64,000 nt of DNA. Source: Sphingomonas taxi (GTDB taxonomy: Bacteria > Pseudomonadota > Alphaproteobacteria > Sphingomonadales > Sphingomonadaceae). The DNA lies in the NCBI RefSeq assembly GCF_000764535.1, contig NZ_CP009571.1, positions 2,289,001 to 2,353,000 of the forward strand, given 5' to 3'. Shown here one piece after another: positions 1-9,676 of this stretch; positions within the stretch are counted from its first letter, which is position 1; each line of letters starts with the position of its first letter. The position numbers and the translations under genes are program-made. The notes beneath the pieces are model-generated. The model searched no databases. It saw only the letters and a program-made list of their open reading frames with translations, and had not been told where the DNA came from.

Positions 1-431
1 TCGGCGAAATCCGCGGCAGCGAGTGTTTCGACATGCTCGCCGCGATGAACACCGGTCACGACGGCTCGATGTGCACGCTGCACGCCAATTCCCCGCGCGA
101 GGCGCTCGCCCGTATGGAGAATATGGTGATGATGTCGGACATCAAGGTGCCCAAGGAGGCGATCAGCCGCCAGATCGCCGATTCGGTCGAGCTCATCATC
201 CAGGTGAAGCGCCTGCGCGACGGCTCGCGCCGCGTCACCAACGTCACCGAGGTGATCGGCATGGAAGGGCCGGTGATCGTGACGCAGGAATTGTTCAAGT
301 TCGAATATCTCGACGAGAGCGCCGACGGCAAGATCATCGGCGAATACCGCTCGATGGGGCTGCGGCCCTATACGCTCGACAAGGCGAAGCAATTCGGGTT
401 CGATCAGGCGTTTCTGGAGGCGTGCCTGTAG
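1..431 (+). CDS. cpaF: CpaF/TadA-type secretion ATPase, C-terminal part only
   Basis: The reading frame enters from the left edge, so the start is outside the window. The first readable residues are GEIRGSE, which fit the Walker B/GEIR region of type II/IV secretion ATPases. They are followed by a conserved His-box stretch with TGHDGSMCTLHAN. The remaining ~140 residues end in FLEACL. Members of this family are hexameric cytoplasmic ATPases that power Flp/Tad pilus assembly; that role is inferred from the family because the rest of the tad/cpa locus would lie to the left. The stop at 429-431 is followed closely by a palindromic repeat, which may end the transcript. PilT/VirB11-like relatives share this fold, so the exact system cannot be proved from the fragment. 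Confidence 0.85.
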   Translation, partial: GEIRGSECFDMLAAMNTGHDGSMCTLHANSPREALARMENMVMMSDIKVPKEAISRQIADSVELIIQVKRLRDGSRRVTNVTEVIGMEGPVIVTQELFKFEYLDESADGKIIGEYRSMGLRPYTLDKAKQFGFDQAFLEACL

Positions 432-468
432 GATCGCCTGCGTTGGGGCAAAACCTGTCCAAGCACCT

Positions 469-578
469 CCCGTCACCCCGGACTTGTTCCGGGGTCCACC
501 GGACCGCAGGCGCGCGCTCTCCCTCGGGCGTTTTCCCTCGCCGCGGGGTGGACCCCGGAACAAGTCCGGGGTGACGGG
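469..578. repeat. Inverted-repeat element with perfect 32-nt arms
   Basis: The arms at 469-500 and 547-578 are exact reverse complements. Each arm is also self-complementary around a short CTTG centre. A third identical copy of the 32-nt arm lies at 15057-15088. The element sits between the cpaF stop and the aspartic protease gene. It resembles REP-like intergenic palindromes and may act as a transcription end or processing signal; this is inference. Confidence 0.8.
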
Positions 579-660
579 TAGGCCGGAACGACGCCCCGAA
601 CCTCAGCGACCATCCCACGCCCCTGTGGCAGCGCCGGCGTTCCACCGTTAGGGTCGGCGG

Positions 661-1842
661 ATGCATCTGCTCCTGCCCCTCGTCCTGCTCGCCGCCTCGC
701 CCCAGCCCGCGGGACGTGAGGGGGTCGTCACGCTCGCCGCCGACAGCGAGGCGCAATGGGTGTCGTTCGACCTGACGCCGGGCAACCAGATCCGCTTCAC
801 GCTGACGCTCGACGAACGGCCGGTGACCGCGATCCTCGATACCGGGGTGAGCTATTCGGTGCTCGCCGCCAAGTCTGCCGCCGCCGATCCGACGCGGGTC
901 ACCGCCAACGGCCAGGCGACCGCGATCGGTGGCGGCGGCAATGGCGCGGTGGCGGTCGGCTGGCTCGCGACGCGGCGGCTGGCGATCGGCGGGCTCACCC
1001 GCACCGGCGGCGGCGTCACCGTCGCCGACCTGCCCGCGCTCGCCACCGGCAGCGCGCAGGCGGTCGATATGCTGATCGGGCGCGATGTCACCGGCGGTCA
1101 GGCGCTCGACATCGATTACGCCAACCACCGCTTCCGCCTGCTGCCGTCGGGCCGGCTGCCGTTCGTCGGGGCGATCGCGCCGCTGGCCATCTCGCCCGGC
1201 CGCCGCGTCTACGAAAGCAGCGCGACGATCGCAACCAGACGGCTGGCGCCGATGATTGTCGACACCGGCGACGGCTCGGCGCTGACCTTGTCCGCCGCAT
1301 CCGCCAGAACGGCGGGGATCGCGCGGCTGCCGACCACGACGACGATCTCCTTCGGCCTCGCCGGCGAGACGGTGAGCACGCTCGCCATCCTGCCCGCGGT
1401 GTCGCTGGGGCAGCAGGTGGTGCGCAACGTCGAGGCGCGGGTCGAGCCGGCGGGCGGCTTTTCCGAGACGATCGGCGTGGCGGGGCGGATCGGGTCGGGT
1501 CTGCTCCAGAATTACCGCGTGCTGCTCGACCCCGGCGCCGGACGGATGGTGCTCAAGCCGGGGCCGGAGGCGAACGCCCCGCCGCTGCGCTCGACCAGCG
1601 GATTGCTGGTCGGGCTGGAGCGCGACCGGCTCAAGGTGCTGCACGTCATGCGCGGCGGGCCAGCGGCGGCGGCGGGGTGGCAGCCCGGCGAGACGATCTG
1701 CCGGATCAACGACCAGCCGGTCACCACGGACTATCCGACGAGCGCGCTGGCGAAATGGGCGATCGGCGCGCCGGGTACGGCGGTGCGGCTGGGCCTTTGC
1801 GACGGGACGGTGCGGACGCTGACCTTGCGGCAATTCTACTGA
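661..1842 (+). CDS. Aspartic protease-like protein with C-terminal PDZ domain
   Basis: The product has 393 residues. The N-terminus is a short hydrophobic stretch (MHLLLPLVLLAAS) that looks like a signal peptide. Two aspartic-protease motifs are visible, AILDTGVS at residues 58-65 and MIVDTGDGS at 198-206. This gives two DTG active sites in one chain, as in a pepsin-like or fused retropepsin-like protease. Residues ~315-393 contain a PDZ-like fold signature (GGPAAAAGWQPGETICRIND), which usually binds substrate C-termini. The family is usually annotated as aspartyl protease family protein with PDZ domain. An envelope location is inferred from the signal. The substrate is unknown. The gene stands alone between two repeat elements. 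Confidence 0.75.
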   Translation: MHLLLPLVLLAASPQPAGREGVVTLAADSEAQWVSFDLTPGNQIRFTLTLDERPVTAILDTGVSYSVLAAKSAAADPTRVTANGQATAIGGGGNGAVAVGWLATRRLAIGGLTRTGGGVTVADLPALATGSAQAVDMLIGRDVTGGQALDIDYANHRFRLLPSGRLPFVGAIAPLAISPGRRVYESSATIATRRLAPMIVDTGDGSALTLSAASARTAGIARLPTTTTISFGLAGETVSTLAILPAVSLGQQVVRNVEARVEPAGGFSETIGVAGRIGSGLLQNYRVLLDPGAGRMVLKPGPEANAPPLRSTSGLLVGLERDRLKVLHVMRGGPAAAAGWQPGETICRINDQPVTTDYPTSALAKWAIGAPGTAVRLGLCDGTVRTLTLRQFY

Positions 1843-1866
1843 GGCGGGGACGTCGGCGGAAGAAGA

Positions 1867-2078
1867 TTGGTTCGCGCGAAGGCGCGAAGACGCGAAGAGA
1901 AGAAGAAGGGTATTTGCGCGCAGAGGCGCAGAGACGCAGAGATGGTCCGGCCGCGCCAGCGGCCTTCAGTCCTCCTCATCGTGGATGCATAGCGCTTCGC
2001 GCGGGGCGCACCATCTCTGCGCCTCTGCGCCTCTGCGCGAACCAATATCTTCTTCTCTTCGCGTCTTCGCGCGAACAA
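1867..2078. repeat. Long imperfect inverted repeat made of GCGAAGACGCGAAG and GCAGAGGCGCAGA tandem motifs
   Basis: The left arm (about 1867-1946) and right arm (about 2010-2078) are near-perfect reverse complements over roughly 70 nt. They are separated by about 60 nt. Each arm is built of short tandem units reading gcgaagacgcgaag and gcagaggcgcagag. A short fragment of the same gcgaagac unit recurs at 20258-20282. The whole 1843-2128 intergenic space is taken up by this element and no gene is seen in it. Confidence 0.8.
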
Positions 2079-2128
2079 TCCTGCCTTCCCGCCCGCAAAG
2101 CGGCGCCAACTCGCGGAGGGCATACGCC

Positions 2129-2314
2129 CTATTGCGTGTGCAGGCCGATGCTCACCAGCAGGATCGTCGCGAGCAGGGCCGCCATCTGGACGGTGCGCCA
2201 GTCGACGAAGCCGACACGGTCGGGATCGACGCGCAGCCGGCGGCGGCGATCGGCGAATGCCGCTGCAAGCGCGAGCAGCACCGACGCACCCGCCGCCCAG
2301 AACATCGCCGGCAT
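2129..2314 (-). CDS. Small two-helix membrane protein downstream of phaR
   Basis: The product has 61 residues. A hydrophobic helix covers about residues 3-20 and a second one about residues 44-58, with a basic loop (RRRRLRVDPDR) between them. The ATG at 2312-2314 lies 9 nt after the phaR stop on the same strand, so the two are probably co-transcribed. I do not recognise the family. Its hydrophobic pattern, start position and spacing support a real gene, but its short length keeps confidence moderate. Confidence 0.5.
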   Translation of the reverse strand: MPAMFWAAGASVLLALAAAFADRRRRLRVDPDRVGFVDWRTVQMAALLATILLVSIGLHTQ

Positions 2315-2323
2315 CGCCCGCGC

Positions 2324-2881
2324 TCAGCCGAGCTTCTCGACCTTGTCCTGCAACCGCGTCAGCTCCGCCTTCAGCGCCGCGATCTGGTCGTCCTTGCTCG
2401 CCGTGGGCGTCGGTGGCGGGGTCACCGGGGCGACGCCCGGCGTCTGGAACGCCTGCGCGGCGACCTCGAGCATCTGCAGGTTGCGCTTGGCGATCTCGGC
2501 GAAGGGGGAGTGCGCGAAGGCGCCCTCGACCGCCGACTTGAACTGTTCCTGGTTGCGGCGGAAACTGTCCATCGACGCTTCCAGATAGCCCGGTACCATC
2601 GCCTGCATCGAATCGCCGTACATGGAGATGAGCTGGCGCAGGAAACTGACCGGCAGCATCGTCTGGCCGCGGCTTTCCTCTTCCATGATGATCTGGGTCA
2701 GCACGTTATGGGTGATATCGTCGTCGGTCTTGGCGTCGACGACCTTGAAGTCGCGCCCCTCGCGGGTCATCGTCGCCAGATGCTCAAGCGTGATGTAGGA
2801 CGAGGTCTCGGTATTATAGAGGCGCCGATTGGCGTATTTCTTGATGATGACGATTCCGTCGGCCCTGGCCTGTTTCTTCAT
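2324..2881 (-). CDS. phaR: Polyhydroxyalkanoate synthesis repressor PhaR
   Basis: The product has 185 residues. The N-terminal PHB/PHA accumulation regulator DNA-binding domain is evident from IVIIKKYANRRLYNT at residues 10-24, the family signature. A PHB_acc-type region follows at about residues 75-115 (SFLRQLISMYGDSMQ). The C-terminus is a predicted coiled coil (DDQIAALKAELTRLQDKVEKL). PhaR binds both DNA and PHA granules and represses phasin and PHA genes until polymer accumulates; this is family knowledge. The ATG at 2879-2881 is chosen because the signature begins right after it, and longer upstream frames lose conservation. It is transcribed divergently from a PhaC-like gene with only 32 nt between starts, so one short promoter region probably serves both. 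Confidence 0.93.
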   Translation of the reverse strand: MKKQARADGIVIIKKYANRRLYNTETSSYITLEHLATMTREGRDFKVVDAKTDDDITHNVLTQIIMEEESRGQTMLPVSFLRQLISMYGDSMQAMVPGYLEASMDSFRRNQEQFKSAVEGAFAHSPFAEIAKRNLQMLEVAAQAFQTPGVAPVTPPPTPTASKDDQIAALKAELTRLQDKVEKLG

Positions 2882-2913
2882 ATCGCTCCCCTGTCGCGCG
2901 ACGGTCCTTTGCC

Positions 2914-3990
2914 GTGACTGATGCCGATGGTACGCCGCAATTTTTCGCACCGCAACACAGCCCGCGACCGTTGCCGCTGTTCCTCGACATGCTGCGCAGC
3001 GAAACCGCAGCAGATCCGGCGCGCACCGCGGCGGCGCTCGCCGGGCTCGCCGCCTATCAGCAGGCGCCACGCCCCGCCCCGCCGCCGCCGATGCCAGCAC
3101 TCGCCACCGCCGGGCGCGCGTGCCTGCGTTATTATGGCGGACGCGGCCGGATGGTGGTGTTCGTGCCGTCGCTGATCAATCCGCCGGCGATCCTCGATCT
3201 CGGCGAGGCGTCGCTGGCGCGCTGGATGGCGACGCAGGGCTGCCGCGTCGCGTTGGTCGACTGGGGCGAGCCGGGTGCCGCCGATCGCGACATGGACATG
3301 ACCGGCCATATCGAATCGCTGCTGCTGCCGCTGATCGAGCAGCTCGACGAGCCGCCGGTGCTGGTCGGCTATTGCCTCGGCGGGACGATGGCGCTGGCGG
3401 CGGCGGGCGCCACCCCGGTCGCGGGCCTCGCAACGATCGCCGCGCCGTGGCGTTTCGCCGGCTATGGCGAATCCGCGCCCGGCATGCTCGACCTGTGGCA
3501 GGCGGCGAAGCCGACCGCCGAGGCGCTCGGCGTGTTGCCGATGGAGGTGTTGCAGGCGGGCTTCTGGCGGCTCGATCCGGCGCGGACGATCGCCAAATAT
3601 GAATCGTTCGGGCGGCTCGACCCCGAGGGTGCGGCGGCGCGCGCCTTCGTCCGGCTGGAGGATTGGGCCAATGCCGGGGCGCCGCTGCCGCTCGCCGCGG
3701 CGCGCGACCTGTTCGAGGGGTTCGTCGCCGCCGACCGGCCGGGCACCGGCGGATGGATCGTCCGCGACGCCCCCGCCTCCCCGGCCCGGCTCGACTGCCC
3801 CGCGGTCGAGTTCGTCTCGCTCACCGACCGGATCGTCCCGGCGGCCACCGCCGCGGGGCTCGCCGACCGGCGCGACCTCGGCCTCGGCCATGTCGGGATG
3901 ATCGTCGGCGGGCGTGGGCGGACGATGCTGTGGGAGCCGCTCGCGCACTGGATCGCGGCGCTGCCGCCGGGTAGACACGCACCAAAGTAG
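2914..3990 (+). CDS. PhaC-like alpha/beta hydrolase (class III-sized polyhydroxyalkanoate synthase homologue)
   Basis: The product has 358 residues and a GTG start. The nucleophile elbow is GYCLGG with Cys154 in place of the usual lipase Ser, which is the hallmark of PHA synthases. Plausible Asp305 (SLTDRIVP) and His326 (GLGHVGM) complete a Cys-Asp-His triad with spacing close to that of class III PhaC enzymes, which are also about 355-360 residues. Class III enzymes normally need a PhaE partner and none is seen here. It therefore may be a stand-alone synthase-like enzyme or an accessory PHA hydrolase or transferase. It is followed 13 nt later by thiolase and faces phaR, which places it firmly in PHA metabolism. 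The large N-terminal domain of class I PhaC is absent. Confidence 0.75.
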   Translation: MTDADGTPQFFAPQHSPRPLPLFLDMLRSETAADPARTAAALAGLAAYQQAPRPAPPPPMPALATAGRACLRYYGGRGRMVVFVPSLINPPAILDLGEASLARWMATQGCRVALVDWGEPGAADRDMDMTGHIESLLLPLIEQLDEPPVLVGYCLGGTMALAAAGATPVAGLATIAAPWRFAGYGESAPGMLDLWQAAKPTAEALGVLPMEVLQAGFWRLDPARTIAKYESFGRLDPEGAAARAFVRLEDWANAGAPLPLAAARDLFEGFVAADRPGTGGWIVRDAPASPARLDCPAVEFVSLTDRIVPAATAAGLADRRDLGLGHVGMIVGGRGRTMLWEPLAHWIAALPPGRHAPK

Positions 3991-4003
3991 GAGCAGGACC
4001 ATC

Positions 4004-5176
<1,173 letters not shown>

Positions 5177-5362
5177 CGCACATGCTGACGAATGCGCAAC
5201 ATGCGGACATAAAAGCTGTAATTTTTGTGTCATTTTAGCGACACTTTTGACCAAACCGCTCGATTACGACTGTTTCTGTCGCAAACCGGCTTGTCCGCTT
5301 CGGTCCGGTTGCGCCAACAAGGTCTTCTGACAAGGCGCAAAGCCTGAAAACAGGGGACTGAC

Positions 5363-8300
5363 ATGAAGACTTGGTTGCTCTCCGCGAGTGCGCTCGCGGG
5401 CGGGATGTTGCTCGCCACCACCGCCTTTGCGCAGACGGCGCCCGAAGCCGGTGCGCCGCAGGCCGGCAGCAACACCGCTGGCACGTCGATGGCAGCGCCG
5501 GATCAGGACGAGCCGGAAGCGCGTCCGGGCGAGGAAATCGTCATCACCGGTTCGCGCATCCGTTCGCCCAATGCGGTTTCGGTCGTACCGATCACCACGG
5601 TGTCGGCCGCCGAACTGACACAGACCGCGCGCACCTCAATCGGCGACGTGCTGAACGATCTGCCGCAGTTGCAGAGCACCTATAGCCAGTCGAACTCGAC
5701 CCGCTTTCTCGGCACCGGTGGCCTCAATCTCCTCGATTTGCGCGGCCTCGGCACCCAGCGCACGCTGGTTGTGGTCAACGGCCGCCGTCATGTCGCGTCC
5801 GACATTCTGAACAACGCGGTATCGGTCGACGTCAATACCATCCCCACCGACCTGATCGACGGTGTCGACATCGTCACCGGCGGCAACTCGGCGGTGTATG
5901 GTTCCGATGCCATCGCCGGCGTCGTCAATTTCCGCCTGAAGCAGAATTTCGAAGGCCTGCAGATCCGCGCGCAGGGCGGCGTCAGCGACGAGAAGGACGC
6001 TGGCAGCTATTTCGTCAGCCTGACCGGCGGCAAGAATTTCGCTGACGATCGCGGCAACATCGCGATGAACGTGGAATATGCCCGCACCGAGGCGCTGTTC
6101 GCGTCAGGCCGCAAGGCTTACCGTCAAAACGATGCCTTCGTGACGACCAACGTCGATGCGGCCGGTGCCGGCGTCAGCGGCAATCTGAACTTCGACGGCA
6201 TCCCCGACTCGACGTTCTTCCGCGATATCCGCGGCGCCAACATCTTCGACGGCGGCTTGGTCGCTTTCGCAGGTTCGCCCGCCGGCTCGGGCACGAACGC
6301 ACGGTGCGGCCGTGACTCGCTGGGTCGCGCCTTCACCTGCAACTATCTGTTCCAGCAGGACGGCTCGCTTGTCTCGCAGACGGGCACCCGCGTCGGCGTC
6401 GCCGGTGGTTCGGTAACGGCGCCGACCGCGACCCCGACCGGCGGCTTTGTCGGCGGCAACGGCAACACCCGCCGCGAGGGCACGCTGGTCCAGCTGCTGC
6501 CGCAACTCGACCGCTATTCGGCCAATCTGCTCGGCCATTTCGCGGTCTCCGACGCGTTCGTGCCATTCTTCGAGGCGAAATACGTCCGCGTCGATTCGGT
6601 CAGCCTCGGCGGTTCGGGTCCGGCCTTCTACACGGGCTCGACGATCGACGCGCTCTACGAGCGTCCTCGTCTCGACAATCCGTTCCTCAGCGCGTCCTCG
6701 CAGGCGACGCTGGCGGCGCAGGCGTTGCAGGCGGTCAATTCGGGCATCAGCCCGACCAGTGGCGCGGCAATCACCGCCGCCCAGGCGGCCACCCTCCGCG
6801 CGCAAATCGCGGACGGCTCGTATCGCTTCATCCTGCGCAAGAACCTGACCGATCTGGGTTCGCGTCGTGAGGATGCCCGCCGCGAGACCTATCGCTTCGT
6901 CGGCGGCGTGCGCGGCGATTTCGCCGAGACGTTCAACTACGAAGTGTCGGCCAATTACGGCGAGTTCAAGGAGCGCACGCGCGTCCTCGGCAACGTCGAC
7001 GTGCAGCGTCTCAGCCTCGCGCTCGACGCCGTGCGCAATCCCGCCGGGCAGATCGTCTGCGGCGCACAGTTGGACGCCAGCCGCTTCGCATTCGGCACCG
7101 ACATCGGCGGCAATGCCGCCAATCTGGCCAGCGACATCGCCAATTGCCAGCCGCTCAATCCGTTCGGCCAGGGCAATATCTCGGAGGCGACGCGCAACTA
7201 CGTGCTGCGGAACACCGTCTCGGAAGGCAAGATCACGCAGCTCGACCTGCTTGCCAACGTGTCGGGTGACTCCTCGAAGTTCTTCAACCTTCCGGGCGGC
7301 GCCGTCGGCTTCTCGCTCGGTGCGGAATATCGCCGCGAGACCAATTACTTCCAGGCCGATCCCTACGTCGAGGCGGGCTACACCTTCTACAATGCCCTCG
7401 CCAGGTTCGACCCGCCCTCGTTCGAGGTGAAGGAAGCGTTCGGCGAGCTGCGCGTCCCGCTGCTCAAGGACATTACGCTCATCAAGGAGCTGACCTTCGG
7501 CGCCGCCGGGCGCGTGTCCGACTACAAGGGCTCGGCGGGCACGGTCTATACCTACAACCTGAACGGCACCTACGCGCCGGTTGAAGGGCTGCGCTTCCGT
7601 GCCAATTACGGTCGCTCGGTCCGCGCACCGAACCTGACCGAACTGTATGCATCGGCCGGCCAGAATTTCGCGCCCGGTTTCGCCGATCCGTGCTCGGCCG
7701 ACAATCTGGGCCGTGGTACGCAGTTCCGCGCGGCCAATTGCGCGGCGGCGGGCATTCCGACGACGTACAACTTCCAATATGCCCAGTCTTTGGAAATCCT
7801 GAGCGGCGGCAACCCCGACCTGCGGGCGGAGAAGTCCGACTCCTACACCTACGGCGCGGTGATTTCGCCGACGTTCACGCCGGGGCTGATCCTGTCGGTC
7901 GATTACTACAACATCAAGGTGAACAACGTCATCAATTATGCGGGCGCGCAAGCAACCGTGAACAATTGCTACGATTCGCCGTCGCTGACCAACAATCAGT
8001 TCTGCGCGCAGTTCAACCGCGTCGCAGCCGGCGCGACCGGACCGAACGGCGAACAGCCGTTCCGTATCATCGAGGGTAATCTTGCCGACAATCCGCTCAA
8101 CTATGCGAGCCTGAAGCGGCGCGGTATCGATGCCAACCTGAGCTATGCGCGCAGCTTCGGCGACACGCGTCTCTCGGGTCAGGTGATCTATACCCACATC
8201 CTGGAGAGCAGCAGCTTCCTCAACCCGTTGCAGCCGTCGTTCGCGGATACGACGGTCGGTGAGCTGGGCTATCCCAAGGATCAGGTGCAGGTGAACCTGG

Positions 8301-8623
8301 GGGCGGACTTCGGCATCGTCACGTTGGATACGCAGTTCCGCTACCTGTCGAAGCAGTCGGTCGGCGCGATCGAGAACCGCATCGCCTTCCAGGGCCGTCC
8401 GCCGCAGAACCTCGACGATTTCAGCACGCCTTATTATCCGGACGTGCTGTACATCGGCATGAAGCTCGGCTTCGACGTCGGTGAACGGTCCAGCTTCTAC
8501 ATCGGCGTCGACAATCTCACCGATCGTCTACCGCCGCTGGGGGCGACGGGCATCGGTGCGGGCAGCGCCATCTTCGACAACATCGGACGCCGCATGTATG
8601 CGGGCGTGACCGCGCGCTTCTAA
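5363..8623 (+). CDS. TonB-dependent outer-membrane receptor (large, 1086 aa)
   Basis: The first 24 residues form a signal peptide ending TTAFAQ. They are followed by a disordered stretch and a TonB-box-like EEIVITGSRI at about residues 53-62. The plug domain has QRTLVVVNGRRH and the typical GGNSAVYGSDAIAGVVNF. The rest is a 22-strand-type barrel with RAPNLTELYA near residue 755, ending in an aromatic residue (VTARF) as outer-membrane proteins do. It fits the Oar/sphingomonad class of large receptors that take up sugars, peptides or other polymers. The substrate cannot be told. The upstream 186 nt is markedly AT-richer than its surroundings, as for a strong regulated promoter. A clear terminator follows. 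Confidence 0.93.
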   Translation: MKTWLLSASALAGGMLLATTAFAQTAPEAGAPQAGSNTAGTSMAAPDQDEPEARPGEEIVITGSRIRSPNAVSVVPITTVSAAELTQTARTSIGDVLNDLPQLQSTYSQSNSTRFLGTGGLNLLDLRGLGTQRTLVVVNGRRHVASDILNNAVSVDVNTIPTDLIDGVDIVTGGNSAVYGSDAIAGVVNFRLKQNFEGLQIRAQGGVSDEKDAGSYFVSLTGGKNFADDRGNIAMNVEYARTEALFASGRKAYRQNDAFVTTNVDAAGAGVSGNLNFDGIPDSTFFRDIRGANIFDGGLVAFAGSPAGSGTNARCGRDSLGRAFTCNYLFQQDGSLVSQTGTRVGVAGGSVTAPTATPTGGFVGGNGNTRREGTLVQLLPQLDRYSANLLGHFAVSDAFVPFFEAKYVRVDSVSLGGSGPAFYTGSTIDALYERPRLDNPFLSASSQATLAAQALQAVNSGISPTSGAAITAAQAATLRAQIADGSYRFILRKNLTDLGSRREDARRETYRFVGGVRGDFAETFNYEVSANYGEFKERTRVLGNVDVQRLSLALDAVRNPAGQIVCGAQLDASRFAFGTDIGGNAANLASDIANCQPLNPFGQGNISEATRNYVLRNTVSEGKITQLDLLANVSGDSSKFFNLPGGAVGFSLGAEYRRETNYFQADPYVEAGYTFYNALARFDPPSFEVKEAFGELRVPLLKDITLIKELTFGAAGRVSDYKGSAGTVYTYNLNGTYAPVEGLRFRANYGRSVRAPNLTELYASAGQNFAPGFADPCSADNLGRGTQFRAANCAAAGIPTTYNFQYAQSLEILSGGNPDLRAEKSDSYTYGAVISPTFTPGLILSVDYYNIKVNNVINYAGAQATVNNCYDSPSLTNNQFCAQFNRVAAGATGPNGEQPFRIIEGNLADNPLNYASLKRRGIDANLSYARSFGDTRLSGQVIYTHILESSSFLNPLQPSFADTTVGELGYPKDQVQVNLGADFGIVTLDTQFRYLSKQSVGAIENRIAFQGRPPQNLDDFSTPYYPDVLYIGMKLGFDVGERSSFYIGVDNLTDRLPPLGATGIGAGSAIFDNIGRRMYAGVTARF

Positions 8624-8647
8624 GCGACGCCGTAGCGTGAAAATCGA

Positions 8648-8676
8648 GGGCCGGTGGTTTCCACCGGCCCTTTTTT
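8648..8676 (+). terminator. Rho-independent terminator after the TonB receptor
   Basis: A 10-bp perfect stem (8648-8657 with 8661-8670) with a TTT loop is followed by six T. It sits 24 nt after the receptor stop and before the start of the next gene. Confidence 0.93.
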
Positions 8677-8692
8677 CGTCCAGTCTCCACCG

Positions 8693-9676
8693 ATGCAGAA
8701 CGACCCGATGGGCGCCGTAGACGCGATGCTGCGAAGCGGCCGCGTCGCCGACGCCACCGCGACCGTTGCAAGGCTCGCGGCGGCGGGGCATGGCGGCGCG
8801 CTTTTCCAACAGGCGCTGTGGCAGCTTCAGGGCCACCCCCTGCCCCGCGACCTGGCCGCTGCCCGACTTGCGTTGCGGCAGGCCGCGGATTGCGGTCATG
8901 GCGAGGCGCGGCTCGTCGAGATCACGCTTGCGGCGAACGGCACCGGTGCGGCCGCCGATTGGCCCGCTGCGATGCGACTGCTTGCGGCCGCCAACGCGGC
9001 GGGCGACCCGCACGCGCGCTACCTGCACGGGCTGCTGTCGGCGATGGCGATCGACGGCGACGGCCATCCGACCACGCCGCTCCTCGTCGAACCACTGACC
9101 GACGACCGCAGCGTGCGACGAGTGCGCGGTGCGCTGAGCGTCGCCGAGTGCACGCATATTGCCAATGCCGCCAGCGACCTGCTGGCTCCCGCCGTCGTCG
9201 TCGACCCGCGGACCGGCCGCCACGTGCCCCATCCAATCCGCACCTCGGATGCGGGCGTGCTGAGCCCGCTGCGCGAGGACCCGGTCATCCGTGCGATCAA
9301 CGTCCGGATCGCCGCGCTCAGCGACACCCAGGTGGCGCAGGGCGAGGCGTTGACCGTCCTGCGCTATCGCCCCGGCCAGCAGTTCCGCCTCCACGCCGAC
9401 GTCCTGCCCCAGGTGCGCAACCAGCGCGTCGCGACGGTCCTCGTCTATCTCAACGACGGCTTCGGCGGCGGCGAGACGACGTTCCCCGACCACGGCCTGA
9501 CCATCCGCCCGAAGGCGGGCGATGCGATCATCTTCGACAATGTCGACGCGCAGGGCCGGCCGTTGGCCACCGCCCGCCACGCCGGCGAGCCCGTCCGCAG
9601 CGGCGTCAAATGGCTGGCGACGCGATGGATCCGGGCGCGGCCGTTCGACGTATGGACCGGCCCCGAAACGGCCTGA
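8693..9676 (+). CDS. 2OG-Fe(II) oxygenase (prolyl 4-hydroxylase-like) with N-terminal Sel1-like repeats
   Basis: The product has 327 residues. The N-terminal ~120 residues are alanine-rich helical pairs resembling Sel1/TPR repeats. The C-terminal part is a prolyl-hydroxylase fold: iron ligands His234 and Asp236 (RLHADV) and His296 (ARHAGEP), and a 2-oxoglutarate-binding basic residue at Lys306 (GVKWLATRW). The GGGETTFP loop typical of this family is present. The ATG at 8693 is chosen because an earlier in-frame start lies inside the terminator hairpin. Such proteins hydroxylate a protein or small-molecule substrate; which one is unknown. The TonB receptor lies just upstream but is separated by a terminator. 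Its stop codon abuts the stop of alr directly (9676/9677, convergent). Confidence 0.85.
   Translation: MQNDPMGAVDAMLRSGRVADATATVARLAAAGHGGALFQQALWQLQGHPLPRDLAAARLALRQAADCGHGEARLVEITLAANGTGAAADWPAAMRLLAAANAAGDPHARYLHGLLSAMAIDGDGHPTTPLLVEPLTDDRSVRRVRGALSVAECTHIANAASDLLAPAVVVDPRTGRHVPHPIRTSDAGVLSPLREDPVIRAINVRIAALSDTQVAQGEALTVLRYRPGQQFRLHADVLPQVRNQRVATVLVYLNDGFGGGETTFPDHGLTIRPKAGDAIIFDNVDAQGRPLATARHAGEPVRSGVKWLATRWIRARPFDVWTGPETA

Noticed and set aside
6104..8197. Long minus-strand open frame of ~700 codons within the TonB receptor
   Set aside because: It is the reverse strand of a clear receptor gene and has no coherent domain.
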